Part shown: positions 13,401 through 26,259 of the stretch, piece after piece
Numbering within the stretch: position 1 is the stretch's first letter
How the letters are laid out: every line of letters begins with the position of its first letter
NCBI GenBank assembly: GCA_002118135.1
Contig: BDIU01000222.1
Span: 1 to 51,675, forward strand
Reading direction: 5' to 3'
From: Trebouxia sp. TZW2008
Lineage: Eukaryota; Chlorophyta; Trebouxiophyceae; Trebouxiales; Trebouxiaceae
Length of the DNA: 51,675 nucleotides
Made by a program: the position numbers and the translations under genes
The notes under the pieces: model-generated
The model's input: only the letters and a program-made list of their open reading frames with translations
Database searches by the model: none
What the model was told of the DNA's origin: nothing

Positions 13401-14827
13401 TGTAATATTTTGTCATCCCTCAAGCTTTTCTTTTGGATGTGTCAGACCACTTACTACACAGCACTTGTGCTATGCAGCACTTTGTTGTGCCTCAAGCTGT
13501 TCTGTTAATGTGTCATGATGACAGCGTTGCATTCACGAGGAATTGTAGCTAGGGAACACCCGCATAATCCCAATCCTTCATGTGTTTTGCAGCTATGGAG
13601 GCATGCAATACACTATGTGGCTGAAGTTGTGCTGGAGGGCATTGCTCAAGTGAAGGCAAGGTGCAGTGCAATTGGACGCAATGCCATGTCCACAGGTATT
13701 ACCATGTCATCATATGTGACATACATGACATGTCTTTCTTGATGCACAGCACATGCAGGCTGTCAGTGCGTCACTGCCAGCATCAACAGCAGGATGACTG
13801 GAACAAGCTCGTTGCTCCTATGCAACTTGGCTGCAGTGTTGTTTTCACCTGACAATTTTTTGTTTCCCAAAAACAAAGGAGATTGCCTCATGCCATGTAT
13901 TTGCTGCGACATTGTGTTCTGTTCACCTGAACTTCATTGCTGTTGCTGCTCTGGAGACATGCACCTGCGCTGCTGTCAGTGGCTTATTATACTGCCGTCC
14001 AAACAATCAGCTCTTTGTTCAATCAAAAGTTGCCTTTGCATACTTTGATTGCAAGCACAGCTGCTTCACGCATGTACTATTGTGTCATAGCGTCAACCAC
14101 CTGCAGCACACTTTCAAAATGAGGTGCCTCAGCAAACAAATCAGTCGCATGTGACACTGTGTTAGTGAGGGTGCAATGCCACGATCAGTGCTTCATGAGA
14201 CCAGGAGAACTCACATCATCTTGCCATCGTGGCTATGACTGAGACAACTGTCTTTGGCACAGATCTAGCAGAAGTGATAAAGGGCATCAGGGCTTTGGCA
14301 CCAAACAGCCCAGAGATTGCCATAGCTCTTGACTCCAACCAAAGCCTAGTGGACAACTATGTCAAGGTCAGAATCTGCACAGTCAACTGTACAGTCAGCT
14401 GAACACACTGCAGTGCTGCATAATGCCCCCCATGAGGATGCACATCATCTGACATTGAGGTCCAGCTACACTGATCTCCTGAAGGGCAAAGGGCAAAGGG
14501 TATACCTGCTGCTTGCAGAAGACATCTCCATTACACTATTGCAAGCATGTGACCAGCCGCGCATCAGCACTGAACTTTTCTGACATATACACAACTGGCT
14601 GATGTGTCGAAGCATTCCAAGCATCAAATTAAGCTGTTTACTGCACGTTTGATCTGCAGGCTTTCTTTGTGACTTCCCCAAGTGATCTGCAACACTGGGT
14701 CCAGACACATCCTGAGTACTCCAAGGAGCATCTCGTTCTGCTGGCTGGCACCATTGCAGACTTCAAAGGCTTGAAAAAGAAAGATCGGCAGGTCTTACTG
14801 GAGCTTATCGAGACCAGTATGATGTAA
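4411..14827 (+). CDS. VPS50: VPS50 / syndetin, endosome-recycling tether subunit
   Basis: VPS50 is the subunit specific to the EARP complex (with VPS51-53), which tethers recycling endosomes. My model has 23 exons: 4411-4737, 4807-4902, 4993-5162, 5384-5585, 5914-6009, 6274-6393, 6648-7301, 7434-7673, 7930-8122, 8363-8552, 9128-9292, 9532-9649, 9915-9944, 9998-10086, 10322-10448, 10580-10594, 10929-11049, 11237-11342, 12438-12613, 13176-13384, 13593-13695, 14263-14366 and 14660-14827. They join without frame break to 1272 residues. Family landmarks: the Vps54-like N-terminal coiled region (LVEDDLQ, ENGDYAEAFWL), GEAFSGVE, AGGNPW, the LLERTVAVE block, and the C-terminal YVKAFFVTSPSDLQHWV before the stop. 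A Gln/Ser/Pro-rich insert (about residues 370-510) is algal-specific. The 15-base exon at 10580 is inferred from phase only. An in-frame ATG at 4249 exists, but the residues it adds look non-conserved. A TGTAA polyadenylation-like signal lies at 14838. Confidence 0.9.
8908..9009 (+). other. VPS50: Candidate mutually exclusive exon of VPS50 (tandem copy of the 9128 exon)
   Basis: This segment repeats the first 89 bases of the exon at 9128. Both follow the same TGTGCAG acceptor in the same phase. Across 29-30 codons I count about 11 synonymous codon differences and 2 amino-acid changes (Phe to Leu and Leu to Ser). A GTACAC donor after 9009 leaves phase 2, the phase the next exon (9532) needs. 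Either copy, or both, would keep the frame. Confidence 0.6.
10786..10850 (+). repeat. Diverged copy of VPS50 exon at 10929
   Basis: The acceptor and first 15 codons of the 10929 exon (GYGGDAVALRLRKTL) are repeated here as GCGGDAVALRLRKTL, with two silent differences and one Tyr/Cys change. The homology stops before the donor. The nearest GT (after ATAAG) would leave the wrong phase, so inclusion would shift the frame. Confidence 0.75.
12330..12376 (+). repeat. Partial copy of the VPS50 12438 exon start
   Basis: The stretch around TGGTGAAGGCAATATG and GGCCTGCTGGAGAGGAC repeats the opening of the real exon at 12449-12493. It decays after LLERT. A further echo of the exon's FFSRTVE end lies near 12905-12930. 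Confidence 0.6.
12938..13135 (+). repeat. Two diverged copies of the VPS50 13176 exon
   Basis: The real exon encodes ILRAGARLNLPVLPLADKIS. Bases 12938-12995 repeat it as ARLDLPVLPLADKIAGQK and bases 13023-13125 as MLRTGARLTIANPALAS. The second copy also has an acceptor (GGGCAG) in the phase required to follow the 12613 donor. The first lacks the exon's 5' half. Confidence 0.7.
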
Positions 14828-15306
14828 TTGTCAACGCTGTAAAACACATTTGTCTGCCTGTGGCGCAGCATGTGCTGTTGGCTGCCGTTTGCCAATATGC
14901 TTTTTGAGTTCAGCGTGAGTTTGCCTGATTTGAGGACGACATTCAAATACAATGCATTCATGACTATAGCAAACTGCATTTTTCTGTTGTCAGACGCCAC
15001 GGATAGGAGCCTGATTTGGTTTGATTGAGTGCTATTAAATTTGATTCCGCTCAAATTGAGACTATGCATGTTACACAGAGTAACGTCTATCACGTTTTTG
15101 AGACGCAAAGTAGGAATTGCATTCTGTTTACCAAATTGAACATGATCAACCCTGCGTATTGAGGATTGCAGCTTTCACTGCAAAAGATCTAAGGCCTTGT
15201 ACTATATCTCTGCATGACCCATACAACACTAGCACGACGTAGAACATGCTCTGGCTGAAGCAAGTAGCTGGACACATGTCAGCAAGTATATGATGCAGCA
15301 AACAGG

Positions 15307-18300
15307 CTAAAACACATCCTCTAGTCCTGCATGCGAATGCAGGAACGCATGCTTCTCAGCTGCTTCAACTCTGTAATTGCCAGCCTCCAAATGCTGCCCA
15401 ACGCTCAGCTGTGAGTCAGAGGCAGTCAATGTGTCATCTCCCATGTCATCATCCCCGCTCTCAACTGCTGACTCAGATGCTGGCATGCCACTGCCATATG
15501 GCAGAATTGACTTCAAGACACTCTCAAGCTCACTGGACGCTGCTGAAGGCCACCTTGCCTGGACAGCCTTGTGAATCCCTGCGTAGCAGCAAATTTCAAA
15601 CTTTGCTTGTGCACTTTCTTTTCAGGTCGAGTCCATATATCTTTTCAAAGCTCAGAACATTGCAGATCATCGCAGATCATCTATATTTGCATGACAACCC
15701 TGCGAACAAAAAGAGCGCTGTGCAGCATGTGCACAAAATTCAATGCTTGCTGGTCAGCTGTTGCATAAGCTGTAAGCTGTTGCATCCATCAAATAGAACC
15801 CCTTGGCGCCCATGACTGTATAGGGCATGCACTGCTTGTGAATGCAAATCGTCAGCTAATGTCTCACCTTCTGATGGCACCAGAGCACGGGTGTGACATC
15901 CAGCAGAATCCACAGCTGCCTCCTGTGCCACAGCTGGGGCAGCACCACCTACAGCTGGAGCCCGCCTGGACATGCTCAACTGCCTGTGCATGGCCTCAAG
16001 GCTGTCCGTGGGCCTGTGCGTGGCCCCAGTGCTGCCAGTGCGCTGAACCTGCCCTGACACTGATGCTGTCCTTGAAGGCGGCAAAGGCACAAAGCCTGAC
16101 TCGTCCCCTGGGGATGCTCTTAGGGATGTCTGCCTGGAGGGCCCTTTGGAGCCAGCCCTGGAGGGCACTTTGGCAATGCCCTGGTAGCCTGCAACATTGC
16201 TGTTGCTTGGCTGTGGCTGGGACAAGAAGCTGCCTTGCCTGCTAGCACTGGCAGGTTCGATGAATGACTGCTGCCTGGAAGGCCCCTTAAACTCAACTGC
16301 TGAAGCTGCTTCCAGCCTGACTGATGGCTGCCTTAACGGCACAGTTGAAGCAGTCGCTTCAGGAGCTGCTGGTCTGACTAAAGACTGTTGCCTTGATGGT
16401 ATCCTTGAATGAACAACAGGAGCAGCCCCTGTGACTGATGACCCAGCTGGCTGAGAGTTGAGGCTGAATTGCCTGCTAGCACTGCTTGACTTGCCACGAG
16501 AGTTCTGCCTGTGATCACCTGGACCCATGTGATCAGATACATGACTCATGCTAGCCTGACGACTTGGTGACAGGTGCAGCAATGCTATAGGAGAAGTTGC
16601 TGCAGACGATGCGGGAATGACATGGTCATGTGACTGACTAGCCTGATGACTAACTGCTTCAGGCTGGCTTCTGGATGGCTGTCTGGAAACTATCCTGGAA
16701 GCTGATGCAGAAGCTGGCTCTGCTGCAGGTTTGGCAAAGCTTGCCTGACGGCTGGCAGGCTTACCAAAGGACTGCTGCCTGGAAGCTGCCCTGGAGCCTG
16801 CTGCAGATGCTGCATCAGCAGCTGCAGTGCTGACTGGCCTGCCCACCTGACTGCCCTGATGACTAAGGCTGCCATGATGACTATGGCTGGCCTGCTGACT
16901 CAGGCTGACGGACTTGCTCAGGGATGCCTGCCTGGACGACAAACGCGGTGAGCTATCAGCACCTGCTACAGCGCTTGCCAGATTTTTGGCGCTCAGCTCA
17001 GATTCAAACAGAGGATTGGTGCTCCCGCTCAAAGTAGCCGTCCTTCTGGCAAATATTGGCAGCTGCTCAGCAGTAGCCTCTGTTGCAGCAGTACTAATAT
17101 GGCGGGAAAGCGGCATGATCTGGCTGGTTTCCTGTTCCAGCCTGGCACTGAATGAAGATCGCCGGGAACTGGCATTTGCAACCGGCGCGTTTAAATAGCT
17201 AGGCTGTGTACTCAATCTACCCGAGCCATAGCTTGGTTGTTTGCTCAGGGTGCCAGAACCAAGCCTGTTCAAATCGAACTGAATCCCAGCGCTGCTCTGA
17301 GGGGTCAATCTGGCGGGAACTGCCTTATCAGGCTTAGCAGGCGAGGCGGCCATGCTGTTCAAACTGAGCTGCGTGGCAGGAAGTGCCAAAGTGGCGCCAG
17401 CAGCCTGAGTTTGAAACGAGGAAGAGCTGAAGGGCTGTTCATTGTCAACAGCCTGTTGCAAGCTGCGTCCATCCTGACGTCTGTATGAAGGCGTCAAATT
17501 CATGGCAGATGCAAAACTTGACTCACGCTCAGCTGCAGGTGAGGTCAGAGCTACTGAGTCCGAATCAGCATCTTCAGTCAGTGGAGCAGCTGCCGCAGCT
17601 GCTGCTTTGACTGCAGGCTGAGTCTTGCTGAAGAAGTCAAAGTTGTCTGACAAGTTGCCAGAGGCTTCAAAGACAGACTCCCTAGCCATGGGAGTAAAGG
17701 GCTGAGGGAAAGCGCCCTGGATCCTGCTCTGAGCCCTTGTGTCAGGGCCTTCAGCTTGGTGAAGCTCTTCTTCTGCTTCGGCCCCTTCAGCTTCTGACTT
17801 GATGTGCAGAGAGACTGAGTCCCCCTCTGAGACAGTCATCTTGGTGGTCACATGGGTCCCATGGGAACTGCCATCCGCAATGATAGAGCCTGACTCATCC
17901 TCATCTGCAACCAATGAAACACCATGCATAAGACATCATATGCAATACGTCATCAGCGATATGCATCTGATTGAGACATTTGTTCACTGAAAGGCATTGT
18001 AGAGTGCAAAATGCAGAACACATTGGTGCCAATGTGTCAGATGTGAGGTGCAAGCATTTCAGAGTATCAATCAGTCACATGAAGAACACGGTGATGCAAG
18101 GCCTGCAATGTTTCAGTCTCAAGTGCTTGCAGACAGCACTCACATTCTGATCTTGACTCAACAGATGCTGAGTCAGCTGACTCCTGCTGAGTTGCCTCAT
18201 CCGCCTCAAACTCATCAGCGTAGTCATCCTCAGTAGACTCAGCTTCTTCATCAGCTGCTGCTGCATCCCTAACAGACTCAGCTGAAGCAGTTGACTCATC

Positions 18301-21300
18301 CCCTGCTGGCTCAGCTGCCTCTGATGACTGATCAAGCTGACTCACGTTTGAGTCAGAGGCAACGAGCTGCTGAGTATGGGCTGCACCGCTGTCCTGCTCA
18401 GCATGCTGTGACGCTGTTGAGTCATGCTGAGTCAGCTGAGCTGCGAATTCTGAGTCAGGCTGTGCACCCCCAGAATGCTGACTTGCAAACTCGTTTCCAC
18501 CTGCAGACAATACTAGCAAGAAAATCAGCCAAAATAGACTAGAATTGTACAGGTCAAGCTTTGGCTATCATAGGACATGTTCAGCTGCTGGTAACTCAGA
18601 AGATCTGAGCCCCCAGAGCAGGCAAAAAAGCTTCAAAATCGTTTGCTTTGAGTCTGTGCAGCATCCGTACAATACAATTTGTATGTTGCTGCATTCATTC
18701 CATCCTTGACGTGCAAAACAGGAAGATATCAATTGGGTAAAAATGGTTGTCCGATCTTGCGCAGATCCATATGCATGCTAGACAGTACTGTTGCCAAGCT
18801 TGAGATTGTACTGTTACAGAATAGGATGGAAGCTATGCTGGAAGCAGCAGTTGAAAAGCATGCCTGTGCAAGCTTGTTGCAAACATGGTGAGCATAGCTT
18901 CAGCATGATCTTACAAGCTTGATGCAATGCAGCACTCAATGCAGATGCAGCAGTTGCTGAACTTCATGCAGCATGAGCGCTTTGAGCTTGAGAATTGACG
19001 CAATCTAAACAAAAGCACAAGGCTTCGTGCTACCATTGATCCACAACATCTAAGTCAAGCCTTGTCGTCAAACGGTGTTACACTGCACATGCTTTAAAAT
19101 GATTGTGACCTGAATTTTATCACACAGCATTAATTCAACTTGGGTTTGCCACAAAAGACCTGTGTAGACTTTGCCAAAAGATGACGTCAGCAAGAAGGTG
19201 TAAGCGCACCTGACTTGCCCACATGCTTTTCTGGGTGAGTCACATCTTCCCGCCTCTGGAAGCTGCTGCTGCAGGTGTCATTGAAGGCAGCCTGGGCTGA
19301 CTCAGCACTCACTAGGGCCACATGGTCGCTTGATGAGTCATCATATGTCACCACCTCCACAGGTGCTGGGCTCAGTGCTGTTTCATCAACCTTTGCCTCC
19401 CCTTCACCTACATGAAATAGCAGAACAACACATGAGCTTCTGTGAAATGAAGCTCATTTTCTGTAAATATATCTGTTGGTCACAGCGTTGATCATGAGTG
19501 TGGCTGGTGTGTATGGCGAGGACATGGCAGAGCTTGCTGTTGTGGTTAAGTGCATGCAAAATGCAGCTGAAGCTGCAACGACTGCTATTCAGAATCTCAT
19601 CAGGATGCATGCCAGTTTACAAGTCTGTGCAACAATGACTATGTGGAGTCAGGACTTCACCAGTGTCATGATCAGAAGCTGGTGAAAAACTGGTGAACAG
19701 AGCCAGATGTAAAGCTGCAGCATGATTGTGGAACAGCAGTCTGACAACGTGAGTCATCAGGTGAATGGTGGGTTGACAAAGAGTGAGTAAGCATGACTCA
19801 CCCTGAGAGTAGCTGTTAGTCTTGGTCCAGCGCCTTGCCATGCTACCCCTGGAGGGTACCCCCTGGGGTGGGGAGGGGGGTCCAGGTGTGGTATCTAGGG
19901 GGTTGGGGGACTGAGGGCGGCTCACAGAGCCCTGACTGTCTTGTCTAGGGAAATGCATGCGCCTCAGGTATTCATCCATAATCCCACTACCACTTTTTGA
20001 TGACTGAAGCGCATCACCAGAGGCAATCCCCAAGCTTGTCTGAGATTTTAGAGCAGTCCCGGGGACTGTGTCAATGTCTGCTTGGGATTCAGGTTGATGC
20101 TCTGGGGACTGTGAGTCATTGTGACTATTGACATCCAGTTGCTCAGTTGACTCAGCAAGGTTGCTGTTGACATCAGCAGCTGCCTCAGCAGCTTCTTCTT
20201 CCTCAGCATTGACTAAGCCTTCTGCCTCATCACCTTCTTCAGTGTATAAGGCAGCATGTGCACCAGTTTGGTCATCAGCTTCTTCCTCAGCTTCAGGCAG
20301 AGGTCCAGCAGCTGCAGCATCAGCTGCTGGGATGACTGTGGGTGAGTCAGCTGCCTCCTGGTCATCTGAGAAGGAAGAAGAGCCAGTCAGGTAGATGGCA
20401 TTGTCCTGCATGGGGGGCTCTCCCACCCCCAGTCCCCCCTCTAACCCCCTGGGGTCTGCCAGGGGCTGCTGCCCATGTGATGGTGAAGGCGATGAGTAGT
20501 CTGGCGCCTGAGCCAGCGAGGTGGTAGGGGCGAGGGCTGGTAGAACTGCCCCTGGCAACATGGCCAGCTCATTCTGTACCCTGAATAGGCAATGAAAGGA
20601 GTGAGACTGTGTTGTGGGACATGATGCTGACGCATAGTGAATCATGAAAGATTGCCTGTGAGTTGTGGCAGAGGCAGCCCATTTCCAATCGCACAGGTGA
20701 CAATTTGCGGCATTGTGTATCAGAACAAACAGGAAATGAGCCACGTATAGTGTTTGCAAAAGCTTGCATTGTTGGTATATACAACTAGCAACGCTATCAA
20801 GAACAGCATCACTCTGTGGCCGATACGAAGGCAACATGCAACACTGTCCATTGTCAAGCACTCTGCTCTGGTTTACTCTGATGTACAGCTAAGCATTGCA
20901 AGGAGTCATGGCATGGTTGCAAACCATTCTTGACCTCACATACAAACTGTGAGTATGTACAATGCAGCCAGAACACTGCTTTAAATCAAAAGCCAAGCTA
21001 GAGTCACCATGCGCTATGCAAAGATCAGGTACATACAGGTGTTGTGATCTTTGCAGCATTAGTTTGCCGCATGGCTTTGCACTGTTATACATGTTTGACT
21101 TATTTCCTTTTGACATTCCTCAAATGTTAAGGCCACCAGCAACAGGCGTATGTCAGAAGCCAGCAACAAATGCAAATGCTTTAGTCAGCAGCTTACTGAG
21201 TTGAGTGGGTGTGCAAGACATTCACAAGGGCCTCCAGGTGCGGCCCCAGGGCAGCATGCTCCTCCTGCCCCACTGCTGGAGGGAAGTACGCCCTGTCACA

Positions 21301-24300
21301 CAGCACTCACACACGCTTCAGATCCCTGTTGTATATGACTCCGCTCAACAAATATTTCAGACTTGCATTGTATGTCTCTGGAAATATGCTCTGTATGACT
21401 AAAATCAACAAATTTTCCAACACCTTCGTTGTATGCCTCTAAAAATGACATATTCTTGTGGCTATTGCAGTGAAGCAGTGTGCCCTGTGATAGGGGTCGT
21501 ATGCTGTTACACAGTATAATCTTTAGTAATATGGCCATCCTCCTCATACATCATCTTGCACAATGAATCAAGATGTTGTGTGAAGAGTAAGCCATACTGC
21601 TGAAGGATGTACAGTGTTTCAGCATATAGCACCTGTCTCAGTGCACAAGAACAGAAGCAGAGCACAACTGCCAAGCGGCTGATACTACATCTGAACTTTG
21701 CTGCTTATGTGCCACTTGTTCCATGGCATGCAGCACACGTTACCTACATGCCACAATGCACAATGTCACACGAAGAATGCAGTGAATGTAATCTGAAGTG
21801 GAACTGCCCTGAGCCCTGCAACAAGTGCTTTGGCAAATGCCATAGAACAACAGTTGTGGCAAGCACCACAACAGATGTCATTGATGCTCACTGACTGTCA
21901 TGACGGCCATTGATGCAATGGTAGGACAAACAGCAAATGCCAGATAAACCACAGAAGCACACACACGATGCACTTGTAACACGTCATTAGCAAGATTGGA
22001 ACCTTTGTAAGCAAAATCACAAGCCAAGATGTACCACACGCACATTGGCACCTGTTGTGAACATGTAAAAGAGAGCAACATTCTTGCACAGTCTGTTGTC
22101 CTGTTTGCGTATTTGTCAACAGGCACTGCAGCGTGCTTGGCTATCTGTTGACTTGCAACTTATGTATGCGCAGGTCAACCTCACTGACAAAGAAGTATGA
22201 GTGCATCACATGTTTGCTTCCTAGGATTTGCTACAGGACTTGCTACAGGATTTGCTACAGGAAAGGTTTTGAAAATGCCCCTTGAACTCCCTGCTGCTGG
22301 GTGTTCCTTAGATAGTAGAACAGTTGTGTAGTGCAATGCTAAACAACGTGATAACAGGCATTGTAGTGCTCAATGTGTTTGTCAGCTCAGCGGTGGACTC
22401 ACAACAGTGTGACTACCCCAATAAGTTGATAAACAGGAATCTGCTCTGAGAGTCTCGTGAGTGCACTTGAGTGCTGTACCTGAGTTGCATGGCCTCAACC
22501 AGGACAACATGGCTCGCCTTCTTAACAGCTACCAGCTTCTCCTGCAGCTGCCCAGCAGCTGCTGCGGAAGCTGTCCTCCTCAGCTGAGGTTCTGCCGGCA
22601 TGGCAGATCCCCTAGGGCACCCTGAGCCCCACTTACGTGACATGTACTGCGTAATGCCGCGGGGTACGCCATAGATGGCAAAAGCATCTGCCAGACGGCT
22701 GTTGGGGTCCAGGCTGATGTGTGAAGAAGATGGGTGGTTGCCTGCAGGAAAACAATCAATCCATCAATCAATCTTACTGCCTGAGGGACCCAGTAGGTGG
22801 TCATACAGACAAGATCAAAAAGCAGTTTTGTCAGCATGATGTGCAGCATTTCTCACACAAGCGTTCAGGTGGAGAGCAGAGCTTCCTGCTGGGTGTTGTG
22901 TGGCATGTGACTGATCATTGCCATGCATGCAGGACTCATGGTGGAGAAATTGTAATCAGTTGTTTTATCTACACGCATGGTGCAGGGGTTCAAATGAATG
23001 CGTCCGTGTTTACTGAAAAGTATGCAATCGGCACAACAGCAGGAAAGGGGCACTCACCTCGTATACAAGAGTGCATGTTGAAGATGTATGCAGTCGGGAC
23101 AGCAGCAGATTGGCAACACTCAGCTTTGCATTCAACGACAAAGACTGACACACACACTGATGCCTTGAATGATAATGAGGAAGTATGCAGTTGGGACATC
23201 AGCAGGACAAAGGCACATACCCTTGCGGCCAGGGCTTTTTGATCTTGGCCTAGGCCATGTGGCAGCCATGTGGGGAGGGGCATAAGTCGCGCTTTGCTGG
23301 TCCAGCAGCTGCTGCGCTGCGTTCAAACGCTGCTGCAGATCCGTGAAGACCCACTGGGGCATATCTGTCTGGGGCATGCCCTCTTGCTCTGCCTTCAGCC
23401 TACACACAAAGAGCTCAAGATTCAGGACATGGATCCTGTGTGGGGAATGGGTTTCAACCCTACTGGGGCATACCTGGCTGGGGCATGCCCTCCTGCTCTG
23501 CCCTCAGCTGGGACATTAGGGGTTCGAAATGCAGCATATAGGTTGTTTGCAGGGACTAGGGCTGGAAGCCTACTAAAGCAAAATGAAAGCGAAGCAACCT
23601 GCAGCCTGAAAACTCATGCTCCTGCTTCCATGACCATAAAATCATCATTACTGTACAATCACGATGCGTGCAACCCCACTTCTTTGAGTTGGTCACTGTG
23701 GCTGGAACGCTTAGTCAATTGCAGATGCAAAAGCAGCATCAGTAGAATGTGACAGCTTACTTAGCACTGGTCGGGCGGGATTGCCCTCTGTAGGGGCTTC
23801 TCCAAGGACCCCTATCTGGCCTGCCCGGTCTGGGGGACCCTCCCCTGCTGGAGAGGGGGCGGCTTCTGGGGGTCATGCCCATCAACTCAGCCACCTCGCT
23901 CAGCTCAGCTGCCTCAGCTCGCTCGCGAGTCAGGCTGCTTGACAGCTTGTTGATCTGAACCTTCTGTAGCCTCTGCAATAGTAATGTAATGTGTTGCACC
24001 CAATACAATTACATAACATGCAATATACAGTGCATAAGTATGTGTCAGTAAAGATAACTCCACTGTAGTGTGAAATGTTGCGCACCATCACTTCATCCTT
24101 GCATAGCAGTATGCATGTCTGAGACGCAGAGCATGGTGATTCACTGCTCTGCGCCATACTATAGCTAGTTGATTGCGCTTGTGCATGCCTAGCTTGTCCA
24201 ACACATGTGACGGTGGCTGACATGTACGCTAAGCAAGTATGCAACATGCAACATCAGATGGTGCTGCAGCCAGAAAGATCACACAGCAGGAGGGCTGAGA

Positions 24301-25259
24301 TGAACAGCCACTGTGTGACATTCAGAAAGCATGCACATGCTGATCTTTGAGTGTTGCATATTGCTGAGATACTCCAATGCCGTCATCAACGAGCTGCATA
24401 TCGCTGGTACAACATGGGCAACTACAACACAGCAGCAACACAATGATCAATGGCAATTGCAGTAAGTGCAGAAGCCTCTTACATGCTCATCTTCAAGTGT
24501 TGCATATTTCTGGGATAGTCCAATGACGTCAGCGGCTAACTGTTCAGCATCCCGGTTGTACAGCAGGGACTCAGGGTGGACCCCAATGCGGCTTCTGGGG
24601 CTGCCCCATCTGCCTGGCAGAAGCTGGTCATCTGCCAGGGTTACATCCAGCTCAGGGCGCCCTGTAAACCCACCAGCACTCCATGGCCTGCACCAGAGAC
24701 GCACACACTCTCAGTGAAGCATGCTATGCACTAGCAGGCGTGTCAATACAGAGGCATGTTCAACACTAGACAAATGTCACATGCACCCTGGCTGCTGCAC
24801 CACCTAACTGACAGACATTCAGGCAGGCAGGCAGGCAGGCAGATTGGTAACAAGGACATTCTTGATATACGAAGCATTCAACTGGGAATGTTCCACTTCC
24901 CTCTCACTGCACTGAGTAAGGACAGTTTGTATATATCTTTCTTGGTAAACAAAGCAGTGCTTGTAAACAGAAATCACTATAGTGTGTACCTGCTTGGAGT
25001 TGGCTGTGACAGAATGCTGATCAGGGACTGATCAGCGGCCAATGCATCCTTCTGCCCTTGTCTGGAATGGCCCTGGAGCGTTCTTGAACCAGCCATTGCC
25101 GTCAAGGGCCTGTTGGGCTCTGGTGATGCATAGACCCGGCTATTCTTGCCCTGGCCCTTGGGAAAGGCTGAAGCAGCCAGAAGGGGTACCCCAGGGGAGG
25201 TAGGGGGGGCGCTGCTGGGGTCTGTTTTCAGGACACTGGTTGATTGAAGGCTGCTGGAC
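15307..25259 (-). CDS. Very large Ser/Gln/Ala-rich coiled-coil protein of unknown function
   Basis: I do not recognise this family. Eleven exons on the minus strand join in one frame: 25259-24990, 24687-24483, 23972-23761, 23399-23221, 22741-22480, 21292-21197, 20580-19802, 19407-19210, 18500-18144, 17904-15868 and 15578-15307, giving at least 1622 residues. The N-terminal third has short predicted coiled coils (ATLEDEHVRLQKVQINKL, LQQRLNAAQQLLDQQ) and basic Ser/Pro/Arg linkers. The middle is acidic (runs of Glu/Ala/Asp). The 2-kb exon encodes a disordered region with many Ser-Arg-Gln-x-Ser repeats (SRQASF, SRQPS, SRQQS), fitting the RxxS consensus of basophilic kinases. The first exon is missing. 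One guess is an ATG near 26250 ending in phase 2 before about 26205, but this is weak. It is divergent from RIB43A, so a cytoskeletal or ciliary role is conceivable but unproven. Confidence 0.75.
15868..17904 (-). repeat. Degenerate SRQxS repeat region within the large protein
   Basis: The exon encodes roughly 25 loosely spaced copies of Ser-Arg-(Gln/Ala)-x-Ser with Phe or Leu following, such as SRQASFAK, SRQPSRSQ, SRQFSLNS and SRQTSLRA. The DNA shows matching CTGxCTGG units on the plus strand. This suggests expansion of a short coding repeat followed by divergence. Confidence 0.65.
18897..19209. other. Intron without further features
   Basis: This is part of the intron between the 19407-19210 and 18500-18144 exons. 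I see no coding or repeat signal beyond AT-rich sequence and scattered TGCA motifs. Confidence 0.4.
22220..22264 (+). repeat. Short tandem repeat, unit of about 12-15 bases
   Basis: Three near-identical GATTTGCTACAG / GACTTGCTACAG units follow each other in an intron of the large minus-strand gene. Confidence 0.8.
23018..23215 (-). repeat. Triplicated intron segment beside the 23399-23221 exon
   Basis: Three related blocks at about 23018-23060, 23088-23120 and 23184-23220 share AAGTATGCAGTTGGGACA-like cores. A second duplication nearby pairs 23456-23512 with the exon start at 23347-23402 (GGGGCATGCCCT core). Confidence 0.65.
24336..24411 (-). repeat. Diverged copy of the 3' end of the 24687-24483 exon
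   Basis: The stretch resembles 24480-24550 (GTGTTGCATAT and CCAATG cores with matching spacing), including the donor side. It is a decayed tandem copy about 145 bases away. Confidence 0.65.
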
Positions 25260-25689
25260 CTGCAGCAACATTGGGCAGGTGTGAAAAGCAGATCCTGTAC
25301 AATTTTGATTTGCGCAAGGATGACAGCAACAATTTTTGATGTAAGCACACAGCTCGGCCAACAACTGTTAGACCTGCAGCACAGTTGGGAGTGTTTGACA
25401 GAATGACTTTTGCACAGTCGGCTTGCCTGATGTGACTGCAAGGAGCTTTACTTTGTCAGCACATTGCAAGCGCCAGAACAAGCAAACAAAAATTGACGAT
25501 GCAAGCGCACTTTGTACATGCTGGATTTAGCGCTTTGCCTGATGTGCTCGACTTTGAGACCAACTTCCTCACAGCCGCTCATCATGCCATGACAAATGCA
25601 GAGCAGGAGTCGCACAATGACAGCATGACAGCAATTATTAGCTGTATTGCTAAGCTTTGGACATGATGCACAGTGGGCAGATGAGGCTG

Positions 25690-25860
25690 TGCTGCAATTG
25701 CAATGCCAGGGCTCTCAAAGAGGCCACAATAAAGGACAGATAGGAAAGGCAGGAGCACCCTGTCAGGCATCATTATGCAAGCCATCCCAGGACTCTCAAA
25801 GAGACCACAATCGGAAAGAAAAAGGAAACCAAAAGCATGCTGGTAGGCATCAATATGGGA
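25690..25860 (-). repeat. Tandem pair of about 85 bases, function unknown
   Basis: Two copies share a CTCAAAGAG(A/G)CCACAAT core followed by an A/G-rich run and a CATCA(A/T)TATG-like end. They read CGLFESPGM and CGLFESPGI on the minus strand. They lie upstream of the first supported exon of the large minus-strand gene, so they may be copies around an unseen 5' exon. Confidence 0.5.
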
Positions 25861-26259
25861 GCCTGTGCAGTCAGAAGCAGCCCAGGACACTCACCTATGC
25901 GCAGCGATACCCCCACTATTCTGATTTCCAGCATCAGGCCACTGCAAAGCCTTCCTGCTTGCAGTGCCCTGCATGTGTACAGGTGTTTGTCTCAGTACAC
26001 AGCTGCAGGCTTTGCTTAATGATAGCCATTCTGCTGCAAAAGCAGAGGATTGGGAACTTGCATCAGTGCACAGCACTGGGGTACAAGCGAGAGCAGCTCC
26101 TGCCTACCTGGGGAGCGTATGCATGCTGTGCGTGTCCCATGGTAACAGGACGCTTCACCTGCGCATCGAAAACAGCACATCAGCGGCAACGCGTGACCTA
26201 CAACAAGAATGATGTGCTGTCGCCAGCGCTGGTTTTGCAGACAACATTTGGTGATACGA

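Noticed and set aside
19617..20861. Single 414-codon minus frame taken as a whole gene
   Set aside because: Only 20580-19802 fits. Clear acceptor and donor sites bound it, and the phase continues into neighbouring exons of the large protein.
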